From assembly GCA_029266525.1 (NCBI GenBank), contig JAQSWQ010000005.1, positions 38,548 through 102,547 on the forward strand: a stretch of 64,000 bases of DNA, written 5' to 3'. The notes under the pieces are model-generated. The model saw nothing but the letters and a program-made list of their open reading frames with translations. It ran no database searches and had not been told where the DNA came from. Each line of letters opens with the position of its first letter. Position 1 is the stretch's first letter. Below are positions 1-9,322 of this stretch, piece after piece. This DNA comes from Microvirga sp. (GTDB taxonomy: Bacteria > Pseudomonadota > Alphaproteobacteria > Rhizobiales > Beijerinckiaceae). Made by a program: the position numbers and the translations under genes.

Positions 1-16
1 GCCCGAGCCTGACCGC

Positions 17-565
17 CTATTTGATCACCGCGCAGCCCACGCGCGCGCCGGCATTGCCGATGGGCTGGCTCGTATGGTCGTCCTCGTTCGCGTGGATGAC
101 CAGCGCCGAGCCGTCGCGGTCCTTCAGCCCCTGCTCGCCGGTCAGGACGACCGACTCGCTCGACACCTCCGCATTCACCGAGCCGTCCGCATTGGCATAG
201 ATGTTCGGCAGATCGCCTTCATCCGGCCCCTCGGGATTGAGGAGGCCGTGCTTGGCGTTCTCGTGGTTGACGTGCCCCTTCGAGAGCTGGAACTGACCCA
301 CGTCCGAGCAGTCGCCGACCGAATGGAAGTGGATGCCGTGCCAGCCCGGCGTGAGCCCACCGGCGTTGATGGTGATGCGGACGACGGTGGCGTTCTCGCT
401 CGATCGCACCGCGATCTTGCCGATCTGGTCGCCCTTGGCGCCCGTGATCGGCGCTTCGTAGGTTTGGACAGGGGCGGCCGGGGCCGCCGCCTGAGGCTGG
501 GCGGGAGCCTGTGCGAGGGCGGGAAGTGCCGTGGTGGCCAGGAGCCCGGCGAGCAGCGTTCTCAT
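17..565 (-). CDS. sodC: Periplasmic Cu/Zn superoxide dismutase
   Basis: This 182-residue protein dismutates superoxide to peroxide and oxygen outside the cytoplasm. A signal peptide occupies about residues 1-20 (hydrophobic, ending ALA-QA), followed by an Ala/Pro/Gln-rich linker. The family motif GWHGIHFH (about 74-81) supplies copper ligands, His98/His101/His106 and a later aspartate supply bridging and zinc ligands, and VIHAN (about 156-160) the last copper histidine. Cys86 and Cys178 can form the conserved disulfide. A strong GGAGGA lies 9 nt before the chosen ATG. An upstream in-frame extension is only an open frame antisense to tlyA and is not used. It is divergent from tlyA. Confidence 0.95.
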   Translation of the reverse strand: MRTLLAGLLATTALPALAQAPAQPQAAAPAAPVQTYEAPITGAKGDQIGKIAVRSSENATVVRITINAGGLTPGWHGIHFHSVGDCSDVGQFQLSKGHVNHENAKHGLLNPEGPDEGDLPNIYANADGSVNAEVSSESVVLTGEQGLKDRDGSALVIHANEDDHTSQPIGNAGARVGCAVIK

Positions 566-670
566 GATACGCGTTCCTCCTCTGAGTTGCCTCAAGTTAA
601 GCCACGCCCGCGCCATTGATAAGGGGCGGTCAGCTTGCGGCGCCTGCGCGGCGCGTGCCAAGAGCCGGCG

Positions 671-1399
671 ATGACCCGCCGGCGCGCCGATCTGCTTCTG
701 GTCGACCGCGGCTTGTTCGAGAGCCGCGCGCGAGCCCAGGCCGCGATCGAAGCAGGGCTCGTGACAGCGGACGGAGCTCCGGTGCGCAAAGCCGCGGACC
801 GGCTCGCCGCGAATGTGAAGCTTGCGGCCGAGGCGCCCCACCCCTGGGTGTCGCGGGGCGGCGTGAAGCTCGCGGCGGCGCTCGACGCCTTCGGGCTCGA
901 CCCGGCTCGGCGCGTCTGCCTCGACGTCGGAGCCTCGACCGGCGGCTTCACCGAAGTTCTGCTCGCGCGCGGCGCTGCGAAAGTCTACGCGGTTGACGTC
1001 GGCCGCGGGCAGCTGCACGCGAGGGTCGCCGCCGACCCGCGGGTGATCGGTCTCGAGGGCCAGGATGCGCGTGCGCTGACACGGGCGGTGGTCCCGGAGC
1101 CGATTGCGTTCATGGCCGCCGATGTGAGCTTCATCTCGCTGAAGCTCATCCTGCCGCCGCTCGTGGCTTTGCTCGCCGAGAGCGCCGGCCTCGTGTCGCT
1201 GGTGAAGCCGCAGTTCGAGGCCGGGCGGCGGCATCTCAAAAAGGGCGTGGTGCGCGACGAGGCCGTCCATCTGGCGGTCTGCGGCGAGCTTACGGGCTTC
1301 GTCGCGTCGCTCGGATTCGAGGTGCTCGGCCTTGTCCCTTCGCCGGTTCTCGGCGGCGACGGCAACCGCGAGTTTCTGCTTGGAGCGCGGCGTGGCTGA
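671..1399 (+). CDS. tlyA: TlyA-family rRNA 2'-O-methyltransferase
   Basis: This 242-residue cytoplasmic protein belongs to the TlyA/hemolysin A family, whose characterised members methylate 2'-O of cytidines in 16S and 23S rRNA with S-adenosylmethionine. An S4 RNA-binding domain (about residues 1-65, RRRADLLLVDRGL) precedes an FtsJ-like Rossmann methyltransferase with the SAM motif DVGASTGGFTEVLL near residues 90-103. The ATG was chosen because the protein then starts directly with the S4 domain. The stop overlaps the start of the next RNA methyltransferase by 8 nt, so the two are an operon. In many Rhizobiales this pair lies beside dxs; here the upstream gene is sodC, transcribed away. Confidence 0.93.
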   Translation: MTRRRADLLLVDRGLFESRARAQAAIEAGLVTADGAPVRKAADRLAANVKLAAEAPHPWVSRGGVKLAAALDAFGLDPARRVCLDVGASTGGFTEVLLARGAAKVYAVDVGRGQLHARVAADPRVIGLEGQDARALTRAVVPEPIAFMAADVSFISLKLILPPLVALLAESAGLVSLVKPQFEAGRRHLKKGVVRDEAVHLAVCGELTGFVASLGFEVLGLVPSPVLGGDGNREFLLGARRG

Positions 1400-2642
1400 A
1401 CGCGTCGCGATCGAGCGCCTCGGCGCCCGCGCCGATGGCATCGCGCATCTCGGTGGCCAGGCGGTTTACGTGCCCTACGCGCTGCCCGGCGAGGCGGTGC
1501 TGATCGAGCCGGATGGCTCGCGATCGCGACTTGTCGAAGTGCAGACGCCTTCGCCCGACCGGATCGATCCCTTCTGCCCCTATTTCTTCGCTTGCGGCGG
1601 CTGCCTTACCCAACACATCGCTGAGCCTGTCTATGCGGGCTGGAAACGGGGGCTGCTCACCGCTGCGCTTGAACGTGCCGCCCTCGAAACCACGGTGGAT
1701 CCGCTGATCGACGCGCATGGCGGGGGGCGGCGTCGCATCACGCTGCATGCGCGATTTCACGAAGGCAAGGTCCGGGTCGGCTACATGGCGGCCCGCAGCC
1801 ACCAATTGGTCGAAATCGCCTCCTGCCCGATCGCCGAGCCGGGTGTGAGCAAAGCTCCGGGAATAGCGAGAGCGCTTGCAGAGGCGCTGAGCTCGGCGCG
1901 AAAGCCGCTCGACTTCCAAATTACCGCAACCGAAGCCGGTCTCGACATCGACATCCGAGGGCACGGCGAGCCGAACGACCGCGAGCGGCAGGCGCTGATC
2001 GCGACCGCCGCGACGCAGGACCTCGCAAGCCTTTCTGTCGACGGCGAGACCCTCGTCGAGCGCCGGGCGCCGCTCGTGTCGATGGGGCGAGCACGTGTCG
2101 TACCGCCTCCAGGCGGCTTCCTGCAGGCGACGCGCGTCGGCGAGGAGGCGCTGGCGGCGCTGGTATGCGAGGCCTGCGCCGGCGCGAAGCGCGTCGCCGA
2201 CCTCTTTGCCGGCTGCGGACCTTTCGCGTTGCGACTGGCCGAGCGCCAAGAGGTCCACGCCGTCGACGGCGACCCTCGCTCGATCGCGGCGCTCGACAAG
2301 GCAGCGCGCGGCGCGGCCGGCCTGCGCCCGGTCACCAGCGAGACCCGCGACTTGTTTCGGCGACCGCTCCTCGCAGTGGAGCTTGCGCGCTTCGAAGCCG
2401 CGGTCATCGATCCGCCCCGCGCTGGCGCCGAGGCGCAAATCAAGCGCCTCGCAGAGGCGCAGGTCGAGGCCGTGGTCAGCGTCTCATGCGATGTCGGGAC
2501 CTTCGTGCGCGACGCGGCGACGCTCGTGCGCGCCGGCTACCGGCTCGAACGCGTCACGCCTGTCGACCAGTTCAAATACAGCCCCCACCTCGAGATCGTG
2601 GGCGTGCTTCGCCGGGATCGCGCCCGGCGCCGCCGCGGCTGA
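1392..2642 (+). CDS. TrmA/RlmD-family RNA (uracil-5-)-methyltransferase
   Basis: This 416-residue protein is a SAM-dependent methyltransferase of the RlmD/TrmA class, which makes 5-methyluridine in rRNA or tRNA. The N-terminal TRAM-like region (VAIERLGARADGIAHL) is followed by cysteines FCPYFFACGGC that match the [4Fe-4S] site of RlmD. The SAM motif is FAGCGPFAL, and the catalytic cysteine lies in VSVSCDVGTF near the C-terminus. The GTG start at 1392 has GGAG 6 nt upstream and overlaps the tlyA stop. The exact target uridine cannot be told from sequence, so no gene symbol is given. Confidence 0.9.
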   Translation: MAERVAIERLGARADGIAHLGGQAVYVPYALPGEAVLIEPDGSRSRLVEVQTPSPDRIDPFCPYFFACGGCLTQHIAEPVYAGWKRGLLTAALERAALETTVDPLIDAHGGGRRRITLHARFHEGKVRVGYMAARSHQLVEIASCPIAEPGVSKAPGIARALAEALSSARKPLDFQITATEAGLDIDIRGHGEPNDRERQALIATAATQDLASLSVDGETLVERRAPLVSMGRARVVPPPGGFLQATRVGEEALAALVCEACAGAKRVADLFAGCGPFALRLAERQEVHAVDGDPRSIAALDKAARGAAGLRPVTSETRDLFRRPLLAVELARFEAAVIDPPRAGAEAQIKRLAEAQVEAVVSVSCDVGTFVRDAATLVRAGYRLERVTPVDQFKYSPHLEIVGVLRRDRARRRRG

Positions 2643-2644
2643 GG

Positions 2645-3403
2645 TCATGACCCGGCCGCGATCTTCGACTTGGCGAGGAAAGCACTGAAGGCTGCCTTGG
2701 CTGCGGGCGATGCGAGCGCTTCGCGGAACGCGACCGCCTCGCGCTCCATCGCCGCGAGCACCTCGGCGCGATCGCCGCGGATGAGGCGGCGCGTCGCAGC
2801 GATCGCCTCGCGCGGCTTCTCGGCGAGCTTCTTCGCGCGCTCGAGGGCGCAGTCGAACAGCACCTCGGCCTGCACGACCGCATTCACGATCCCTAGTCGC
2901 AGCGCCTCGTTCGCGTCGAAGGGTTCGCCGAGAAGCAGAAGCTCGCTCGCCTTGGCGAGGCCCACACGTCGCGGCAGCAGCAAGCTCGAGGCGGCTTCCG
3001 GCACGAGCCCGAGATCGACGAAGGGAAGGCGGAACAGCGCGTTCGGCGCCGCGTAGACGAGATCGCAATGGAGCAGCAGCGTCGTGCCGACCCCGACCGC
3101 CGCCCCCTCCACCGCGGCGACAAGGGGCGTCTCGAGCCGGGCGAGGGAGGTGATGAACTCGAAGGCCGAAAGCCGCTCCGGCTGCTCCGCCGCGGCGAGG
3201 AAATCGGCGATGTCGTTCCCGGCTAGGAACGAGCCGCCCGAGCCGGTGAGGAGGACCGCGCCGAGGCGGTCCTGATCGGCGCCGCGGAACGCCTCGACGA
3301 CCGCGTCATACATGACGCGCGTCATTGCGTTCTTCTTGTCCGCGCGATTGAGCCGAACGACAAGGACCTCGCCGTCGCGACTGACCTGCACGTGCTCGGT
3401 CAT
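2645..3403 (-). CDS. Enoyl-CoA hydratase/isomerase family protein
   Basis: This 252-residue crotonase-fold enzyme is predicted to hydrate or isomerise an enoyl-CoA. The oxyanion-hole segments are FLAGNDIADF (about 59-68) and GAAVGVGTTL (about 100-109). One catalytic carboxylate is Glu136 in LGLVPEAASS; the position of the second classic glutamate is not acidic, which favours an isomerase or a specialised hydratase. It follows the acyl-CoA dehydrogenase gene by 13 nt on the same strand, so the pair probably performs consecutive steps of a beta-oxidation-like route. It ends 2 nt from the convergent methyltransferase gene. The substrate is unknown. Confidence 0.9.
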   Translation of the reverse strand: MTEHVQVSRDGEVLVVRLNRADKKNAMTRVMYDAVVEAFRGADQDRLGAVLLTGSGGSFLAGNDIADFLAAAEQPERLSAFEFITSLARLETPLVAAVEGAAVGVGTTLLLHCDLVYAAPNALFRLPFVDLGLVPEAASSLLLPRRVGLAKASELLLLGEPFDANEALRLGIVNAVVQAEVLFDCALERAKKLAEKPREAIAATRRLIRGDRAEVLAAMEREAVAFREALASPAAKAAFSAFLAKSKIAAGS

Positions 3404-3416
3404 TTGGGCGCTCCGC

Positions 3417-5198
3417 TCAGCTCGCGAGCGCAAGCGCCGCGTCTTCCACGAAGCCCGCACCCGAGATGACGGTCTCTTCCAACCCCCGCGCGCCGGTCGC
3501 GATGTTCTCCGCAAAGAAACGGCACAGGGCGATGCGGGCCGGATGGCGCGGGTCGGAATCCCCTGAAGCCGCGGCGGCGCTTGCGGCGAGCGCCGCTTCG
3601 GCCAGCGCCGTCCCGCCCTGCGCCAGCGCGAAAAGGCGAAGATAGGGCGTCGCGCCCGCGAGCGCCGCGTCCGGCCGGTTGCCGGAGGCGGCCCTCAGCA
3701 TGAAGCTCGTCGCACGGTCGAGACTCTCGACCGCGTCGCGCAGGCGCGCGCCGGCGAGGCCGAAGGCGGGCGTGGCATCCCTGACGAGGCGCTGCAGGGT
3801 CCGGCGCATCGCCGCAATCTGCCGTCGCACGGCTTCGCCGCCCGAGAGCGGGAGCTTGCGCATCGTGAGGTCGATGGCCTGGATGCCGTTGGTGCCCTCG
3901 TAGATCGGGTTGATGCGGGCGTCGCGCAGATGCTGCGCCGCGCCGGTCTCCTCGATGAAGCCCATGCCGCCATGGACCTGCACGCCGAGCGAGGCGACCT
4001 CGACGCCGATGTCGGTCGAGAACGCCTTCGCGACCGGCGTCAGCAGCGAGGCGCGCTCCTGTGCAATCCGTCGAGCGCCGTCGTCAGGCGCGCGCTCGGC
4101 CCGGTCGATCGCCTCCGCCGTGAGGTAACAAATGGCCCGCGCTGCCGCGGTGAGCGCCTTCATGGTGAGGAGCATGCGCTTCACGTCGGCATGCTCGACG
4201 ATCGGGCTCATGCCCTCGCCGGCGTAGCCCGGCGCACGCCCTTGCCGGCGCTCCCTGGCGTAGCTCAGCGCCTGTTGGTAGGCGCGCTCCGCGATCGCCA
4301 CGCCCTGCAGCCCGACTGCGAGCCGAGCGTTGTTCATCATCGTGAACATGCAGGCGAGGCCGCGGTTCTCCTCGCCAATCAGCCAGCCGGTCGCGCCGCC
4401 GTTGTCGCCATAGACCATGGTGCAGGTCGGCGAGGCGTGGATGCCGAGCTTATGCTCGATCGAGTGGCAGCGCAGGTCGTTGCGGGTTCCGTCGGGCAGG
4501 ACCTTCGGCACGAGGAAGAGCGAGATGCCGCGCGTCCCCGGCGGCGCATCGGGCAGGCGCGCGAGCACGAGGTGGACGATGTTCTCAGCCATGTCGTGCT
4601 CGCCATAGGTGATGAAGATCTTCTGGCCGGTGATCCTGTAGCTGCCGTCGTCCGCCGGCTCGGCGCGCGAGCGAAGGGCATTGAGGTCCGAGCCTGCCTG
4701 CGGCTCGGTGAGGTTCATGGTAGCGGTCCAGTCGCCGGCCACGACCTTGGCGAGATAGCGCTCCTTCAGCTCCTCGGAGCCATGCTGCGCCAGCGCCTCG
4801 ACGCCGCCCATGGTGAGGAGCGGCGCGAGCCCGAAGGACATGCAGGCCGAGTTCCACATCTCGACGCAAGCTGAGTTGAGGAGCGTCGGCAGGCCCTGGC
4901 CGCCGTACTTGACCGGGCCGGGCAGCGCGTTCCAGCCGGCCTCGGTCCACGCCCGGTATGCCTCCTTGAAGCCGCGCGGCGTCTCGACCACGCCATCGTT
5001 GAAACGCAGGCCTTCGAGATCGGCGGGGCGGTTGAGCGGCGCGAGCTCGTCGTTTGCGAACTTCCCGGCTTCGTCCAAGATGGTCTCGACGAGATCGAGC
5101 GAGAGGTCGCCGTGCAGGCCCTCGGCAAGCGCCCGGTCGAACCCGGCGACGTGCCGCATCGTGAAAACCATCTCGGCGACCGGCGCGCGATAGGTCAT
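3417..5198 (-). CDS. Acyl-CoA dehydrogenase, long DmdC-like type
   Basis: This 593-residue flavoprotein oxidises an acyl-CoA to the 2-enoyl-CoA. The length and the extra C-terminal domain match the acyl-CoA dehydrogenase group that includes 3-methylmercaptopropionyl-CoA dehydrogenase (DmdC). The FAD/substrate motif LTEPQAGSDL and the catalytic-base segment INPIYEGTNGIQ are intact. The ATG was chosen at MTYRAPVAE, where family members start. It is upstream of, and 13 nt from, the enoyl-CoA hydratase. DmdC identity is not claimed, since the group covers several substrates. A separate AcuI-like reductase lies about 1.7 kb away. Confidence 0.9.
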   Translation of the reverse strand: MTYRAPVAEMVFTMRHVAGFDRALAEGLHGDLSLDLVETILDEAGKFANDELAPLNRPADLEGLRFNDGVVETPRGFKEAYRAWTEAGWNALPGPVKYGGQGLPTLLNSACVEMWNSACMSFGLAPLLTMGGVEALAQHGSEELKERYLAKVVAGDWTATMNLTEPQAGSDLNALRSRAEPADDGSYRITGQKIFITYGEHDMAENIVHLVLARLPDAPPGTRGISLFLVPKVLPDGTRNDLRCHSIEHKLGIHASPTCTMVYGDNGGATGWLIGEENRGLACMFTMMNNARLAVGLQGVAIAERAYQQALSYARERRQGRAPGYAGEGMSPIVEHADVKRMLLTMKALTAAARAICYLTAEAIDRAERAPDDGARRIAQERASLLTPVAKAFSTDIGVEVASLGVQVHGGMGFIEETGAAQHLRDARINPIYEGTNGIQAIDLTMRKLPLSGGEAVRRQIAAMRRTLQRLVRDATPAFGLAGARLRDAVESLDRATSFMLRAASGNRPDAALAGATPYLRLFALAQGGTALAEAALAASAAAASGDSDPRHPARIALCRFFAENIATGARGLEETVISGAGFVEDAALALAS

Positions 5199-5290
5199 CG
5201 GTGTTCTCCGCAGCTCAGCGCGCGCCGATTGACGCACGGGGCAGCGCATCTCTAAGCCGCTGCAGTCGCGGCGCAAGCGGGAGAGAGCGG

Positions 5291-6301
5291 GTGAGTGGGC
5301 CTTTGACCGGCATGACCGAGCGGCTCGCCCCGGATTCAGCCGGCATCGCCCGCGCGGCGGAGCTGCTCGCATCGGGACAACTCGTCGCCTTCCCGACCGA
5401 GACCGTCTATGGGCTCGGCGCCGACGCGACGAGCGGCGAGGCGGTCGCGCGAATTTACACCGCCAAAGGCCGGCCCCGCTTCAACCCTCTGATCGCGCAT
5501 GTCGCCAGTCTCGCGGCGGCGCGAAGCGAAGGTGTCTTCAACGACACCGCGCTGATGCTCGGCGAGCGCTTCTGGCCGGGGCCGCTGACGCTGGTCGTGC
5601 CGGCCGCGCCGGGTTCCCGTGTGAGCGATCTCGCGCGCGCAGGGCTCGACACTGTGGCGCTGCGCGTGCCGGGGCATCCGATTGCGCTCGATCTCCTGCG
5701 GCGCGCAGGGTGCCCGATCGCCGCCCCATCCGCGAACCGATCCGGCCGGGTAAGTCCGACCACCGCCACTCACGTCCTCGCCGATCTTGGGGGGCGTATC
5801 GACGCGGTGCTGGACGGCGGTCCGACGCAGGTCGGCCTGGAGTCGACGATCGTCACGTGTTTGACGGATTCCCCGCGGCTGTTGCGGCCGGGCGGTCTTC
5901 CGCGCGAAGCCATCGAGGAGGCGATCGGGCGGGCGCTCGCGGGCGGGTCGGCTTACGACGGTGCGCCAAGGGCGCCGGGCATGCTGGCCTCTCATTATTC
6001 GCCGCGCGCCAGGGTCCGCCTGAATGCCGAACGGATAGCGCCGGGCGAGGCGGCGCTGCTCTTCGGCCGCAGGACACCGGCGGACCTTTCCGGCGCGGGC
6101 CTCGTTCTCAACCTGAGCGATCGTGGCGATCTCGCCGAGGCTGCCGCCCACCTCTTCAGCCATCTGCGCGCACTCGACGACAGCGGCGCCGCGACCATCG
6201 CGGTCGCCCCGATCCCGGAGCAGGGGCTCGGCGAGGCGATCAACGACCGCCTGCGCCGCGCCGCCGCGGAACCAGAACGGGAGGGCGCGATCACACCCTG
6301 A
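5291..6301 (+). CDS. L-threonylcarbamoyladenylate synthase (Sua5 type)
   Basis: This enzyme makes threonylcarbamoyl-AMP from threonine, bicarbonate and ATP, the first step of the t6A37 tRNA modification. The YrdC domain holds VAFPTETVYGLGADA and KGRPRFNPLIAHV. After about residue 210 a linker (APGMLASHYSPRA) leads into the C-terminal Sua5 domain, so this is the long Sua5 form rather than short TsaC. The GTG at 5291 is preferred because GGGAGAG lies just upstream; an ATG at 5312 (MTERLAPD) is in frame but has no clear ribosome binding site. The product is 336 residues from the GTG or 329 from the ATG. Confidence 0.92.
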   Translation: MSGPLTGMTERLAPDSAGIARAAELLASGQLVAFPTETVYGLGADATSGEAVARIYTAKGRPRFNPLIAHVASLAAARSEGVFNDTALMLGERFWPGPLTLVVPAAPGSRVSDLARAGLDTVALRVPGHPIALDLLRRAGCPIAAPSANRSGRVSPTTATHVLADLGGRIDAVLDGGPTQVGLESTIVTCLTDSPRLLRPGGLPREAIEEAIGRALAGGSAYDGAPRAPGMLASHYSPRARVRLNAERIAPGEAALLFGRRTPADLSGAGLVLNLSDRGDLAEAAAHLFSHLRALDDSGAATIAVAPIPEQGLGEAINDRLRRAAAEPEREGAITP

Positions 6302-6342
6302 GCGGCTTGGGGTTCGCGCCCGGCAGCGCCCTTCGGCTCGAG

Positions 6343-6810
6343 CTACGAGATCGCGACGATTTCCGCTTCCGACGTGCCCGCCTGCACGACGTCGCCGACC
6401 TTCTTGCCGGTCAGCGCCTGCGCCACCGGCGAGACGTATGAGATCGTGCCTTTGGCGGGATCGGCCTCGTCCTCGCCGACGATGCGAAACGTCTGGCGGC
6501 GGCCATCGTCGCGTTCGATCGTCACGGTCGAGCCGAAATGCACCTGCGCGATGTCGCTCGGCTTCTCGACGACGTGCGCCGAGTTGCGCCGCGCCGTCCA
6601 GTATCGGAGGTCGCGCGCGGTGCGGGCGAGGCTCGCCTTATCGTCCGCCGCCTGCGCGGCGGCATGCTCCCGGTGCAGCCGCTCGAGTTCCCCCTCCATC
6701 CAGGCGAGGAACTCCGGCGTGACGAAATTCGGATGCGGCGAGATCGGGCGATCGGGGAGGTCCTCGAACGCCTCGCCCCCTTCCGGCTCCTTGACGAACG
6801 CGCTGCTCAT
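6343..6810 (-). CDS. GreA/GreB-family transcription elongation factor
   Basis: This 155-residue protein should rescue backtracked RNA polymerase by stimulating transcript cleavage. An N-terminal helical region (about residues 25-75, rich in Glu/Arg/Ala: EFLAWMEGELERLHRE) fits the coiled coil. The C-terminal FKBP-like domain (about 85-155) contains HFGSTVTIERDD, FRIVGEDEAD and ISYVSPVAQALTGKKVGD, which are signatures of the family. It is slightly shorter and more divergent than canonical GreA, with an N-terminal acidic extension, so it may be a second GreA paralogue. It is convergent with the Sua5 gene. Confidence 0.85.
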   Translation of the reverse strand: MSSAFVKEPEGGEAFEDLPDRPISPHPNFVTPEFLAWMEGELERLHREHAAAQAADDKASLARTARDLRYWTARRNSAHVVEKPSDIAQVHFGSTVTIERDDGRRQTFRIVGEDEADPAKGTISYVSPVAQALTGKKVGDVVQAGTSEAEIVAIS

Positions 6811-6885
6811 GAAACTGCAATCCCACGGGATTGCGTAGGTTCCGCCACGGCCCGGCTTGTGTCCAGAGGCGTACGGGCGAAAGCT

Positions 6886-7872
6886 TCAGCCGATCTCGAC
6901 GACCACGCGGCCCCTGATCTTGCCGTCGAGGATGGCCTTGCCCGTCTCGATCACCTGGTCGAGGCCGATGGTGCTCGTCATTGCCGCGAGCTTATCCTGG
7001 TCGAGGTCGCGGGCAAGGCGTTGCCAGGCCTCGAGCCGCACCGCCTTCGGGGCCATCACCGAGTCGATGCCGAGAAGCGAGACCCCGCGCAGGATGAAGG
7101 GTGCGACCGAGGTCGGCAGATCCATGCCGCCGGCGAGCCCGCAGGCGGCGATGGCACCGCGATACTTCGTCATCGAGAGAAGGTTCGCGAGCGTGGTCGA
7201 GCCGACCGAATCGACGCCCGCCGCCCAGCGTTCCTTGGCGAGCGGGCGGGGAGTAGCGGCGAGTTCGCTCCGTTCGACGATCTCCGCCGCACCGAGCGTC
7301 TTGAGGTAGTCGCCCTCCTGCGGCCGGCCCGTCGAGGCGATCACGTGCCAGCCGCCCTTCGCCAGGAGCGAGGTCGCGACCGAGCCGACCCCGCCGGCCG
7401 CACCCGTGACGATCGCCGGGCCGTCGCCGGGCCGCAAGCCGTGCCGCTCCAGCGCGATCACCGCGAGCATTGCCGTGTAGCCCGCGGTGCCGATCGCCAT
7501 GGCTTGCGCGGCGCTGAGCCCGTCGGGGAGCCGGACCAGCCAATCGCCCTTCACGCGCGATTTCTCGGCATAGGCGCCAAGATGCGTCTCGCCGGTGCCC
7601 CAGCCGTTGAGCAGGACGGCGTCGCCGGGCTTGAAGTCGGGGTGGGAGGAGCTCTCGACGGTGCCGGCGAAATCGATGCCCGGGATCATCGGGAAGCGCC
7701 GCACCACCGGCGCCTTGCCGGTGAGCGCGAGCCCGTCCTTGTAGTTCACGGTCGAGTGCGTCACGCGGACCGTGACGTCGCCCTCCATGAGGTCGTTCTC
7801 GTCGAAGTCCCGGACGGCGACGCTCTGCCCGCCCCCGCCCTTCTCGACCACGATCGCCTTGAACGCGCCCAT
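6886..7872 (-). CDS. acuI: Acrylyl-CoA reductase (NADPH)/MDR quinone-oxidoreductase-like protein
   Basis: This 328-residue zinc-independent medium-chain reductase belongs to the AcuI/YhdH group, which reduces acrylyl-CoA to propionyl-CoA with NADPH. The family signatures are [25 protein letters not shown] and the Rossmann motif [12 protein letters not shown], followed by [15 protein letters not shown]. The zinc-ligand cysteines of alcohol dehydrogenases are absent, as expected. AcuI detoxifies acrylyl-CoA from DMSP or 3-hydroxypropionate metabolism, but the gene is widespread and need not imply DMSP use. It lies downstream of an MFS gene on the same strand, with a 59-nt gap. Confidence 0.85.
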   Translation of the reverse strand: MGAFKAIVVEKGGGGQSVAVRDFDENDLMEGDVTVRVTHSTVNYKDGLALTGKAPVVRRFPMIPGIDFAGTVESSSHPDFKPGDAVLLNGWGTGETHLGAYAEKSRVKGDWLVRLPDGLSAAQAMAIGTAGYTAMLAVIALERHGLRPGDGPAIVTGAAGGVGSVATSLLAKGGWHVIASTGRPQEGDYLKTLGAAEIVERSELAATPRPLAKERWAAGVDSVGSTTLANLLSMTKYRGAIAACGLAGGMDLPTSVAPFILRGVSLLGIDSVMAPKAVRLEAWQRLARDLDQDKLAAMTSTIGLDQVIETGKAILDGKIRGRVVVEIG

Positions 7873-7931
7873 GCGCTGCTCCTGCCCTTCAGCTTCGGAG
7901 GCTTGTGGCGCAGCCGACGAGCGGGGGCAAG

Positions 7932-9167
7932 CTACTCGGCCGGCACCGCGAGCGGACGTTCGACCGGGCGCTCCTCGATCGGCAGGTTGATGACGGCAGA
8001 CGCGATGCCGAGGGCGACCGAGAGCCACCAGACCAAGTTGTAGTTGCCGTAGGCCTCGTAGAGCACGCCGCCGAGATACACGCCCAGGAACCCGCCGACC
8101 TGATGCGAGAAGAAGGCGAAGCCGTAGAGCATCGCCATGTACTTCGTGCCGAACATCAGCATCACGAGGGCCGAGGTCGGCGGCACGGTCGAGAGCCAGA
8201 GGAGCCCGATCGAGATGCCGAAGACGATGCAGCTCGCGGGCGAGGCCGGCGTGAGGATGAAGGCGGCGATCACGACCGAGCGCCCGAAGTAGATCCAGGC
8301 AAGCAGCCAGCGCTTGGACACGCGGCCGGTGAGCCACCCCGCCGAGAGCGAGCCCGCGGCGTTGGCGAGACCGATGACCGCGAGCGTCCAGCCGCCGATC
8401 TCGGCGGAGAGGCCGGCGTCCCGGAGATAGGCCGGCAGGTGCACGGTCACGAAGGCGAGCTGGAAGCCGCAGGTGAAGAAGCCCAGCACGAGCAGGACGT
8501 AGCTCGGGTGCCGGAAGGCTTCGGACAGCGCCTGCGCGATCGACTGGTTCGGCAGGGCGCGCGGCCCGCCCACGGTGCCGGCGGCGGCGCCGCGCGTCGC
8601 GAGCGCAAGCGAGAGCGGCAGCACCAAGAGGACGGTGAAGGCGAAGATCACGAGCGCCTGATGCCAGCCGAGCGAGCCGATCAGGAGGTTGCCGATCGGC
8701 GGGAAGAAGAACTGCCCGAAGGAGCCGGCGGCCGTCCCGGCGCCGAAGGCCATCGGACGCCAGCTCTCCGGCAGGAGCTTGCCGAAGGCGCCGAGGACGA
8801 GGTTGAAGGAGCAGCCGGAAAGCCCGAAGCCGATCAGCACGCCGGCGCCGAGATGGAGCATGCCGGGCGTCGTCGCCTGCGACATGATCACCAGGCCGAG
8901 CGCGTAGAGCAGCGCGCCGGCGCAGATCACGCGCACCGAGCCGAAGCGGTCGGCGACGGCGCCGGCAAAGGGCTGGCCGACGCCCCAGAGCAGGTTCTGG
9001 ATCGCGATGGCGAGGCCGAAGGTGTCGCGCCCCCAGCCGAATTCCGTGGTCATCGGAATCTGGAACAGCCCGGCGGTCGCACGCGGGCCGAAGGTGATCA
9101 GCGCGATCGCGCAGCCGGCGAAGACGATCAACTCGGGCGAAAAACGGCGCGAGGCCGGCGCGGACAT
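7932..9167 (-). CDS. MFS transporter
   Basis: This 411-residue inner-membrane carrier has about 12 predicted hydrophobic helices. The first helices carry [20 protein letters not shown] and the loop 2-3 signature [13 protein letters not shown] central hydrophilic loop (about residues 200-230) separates two six-helix halves. The pattern resembles oxalate/formate antiporter-like or monocarboxylate MFS proteins found throughout Rhizobiales. The substrate cannot be assigned. It precedes the acuI-like gene on the same strand and could be cotranscribed with it. Confidence 0.88.
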   Translation of the reverse strand: MSAPASRRFSPELIVFAGCAIALITFGPRATAGLFQIPMTTEFGWGRDTFGLAIAIQNLLWGVGQPFAGAVADRFGSVRVICAGALLYALGLVIMSQATTPGMLHLGAGVLIGFGLSGCSFNLVLGAFGKLLPESWRPMAFGAGTAAGSFGQFFFPPIGNLLIGSLGWHQALVIFAFTVLLVLPLSLALATRGAAAGTVGGPRALPNQSIAQALSEAFRHPSYVLLVLGFFTCGFQLAFVTVHLPAYLRDAGLSAEIGGWTLAVIGLANAAGSLSAGWLTGRVSKRWLLAWIYFGRSVVIAAFILTPASPASCIVFGISIGLLWLSTVPPTSALVMLMFGTKYMAMLYGFAFFSHQVGGFLGVYLGGVLYEAYGNYNLVWWLSVALGIASAVINLPIEERPVERPLAVPAE

Positions 9168-9322
9168 GCTCGGGCTCCCCGGAGCGAGAAGCCCGGCACG
9201 CTAGTTCATCGTCAGGGGCCGGCCAAACGCATCCGCGTCATGCCAGCCATCACGGCGCGGAATGAATGGTGTACTTACACGAGGCTCAAAAAAGCTGTCG
9301 CGAGGGCGTGTCCGACGCGAGC

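Noticed and set aside
17..1441. A 474-residue minus-strand open frame
   Set aside because: Only its last 182 residues are real (SodC with its own signal peptide and binding site). The rest is antisense to tlyA, a common effect of high GC.
3417..7872. A DMSP degradation cluster (DmdC-like dehydrogenase, crotonase, AcuI)
   Set aside because: The acuI-like gene is separated by two housekeeping genes, no DMSP demethylase or lyase is present, and all three families have broad substrates.
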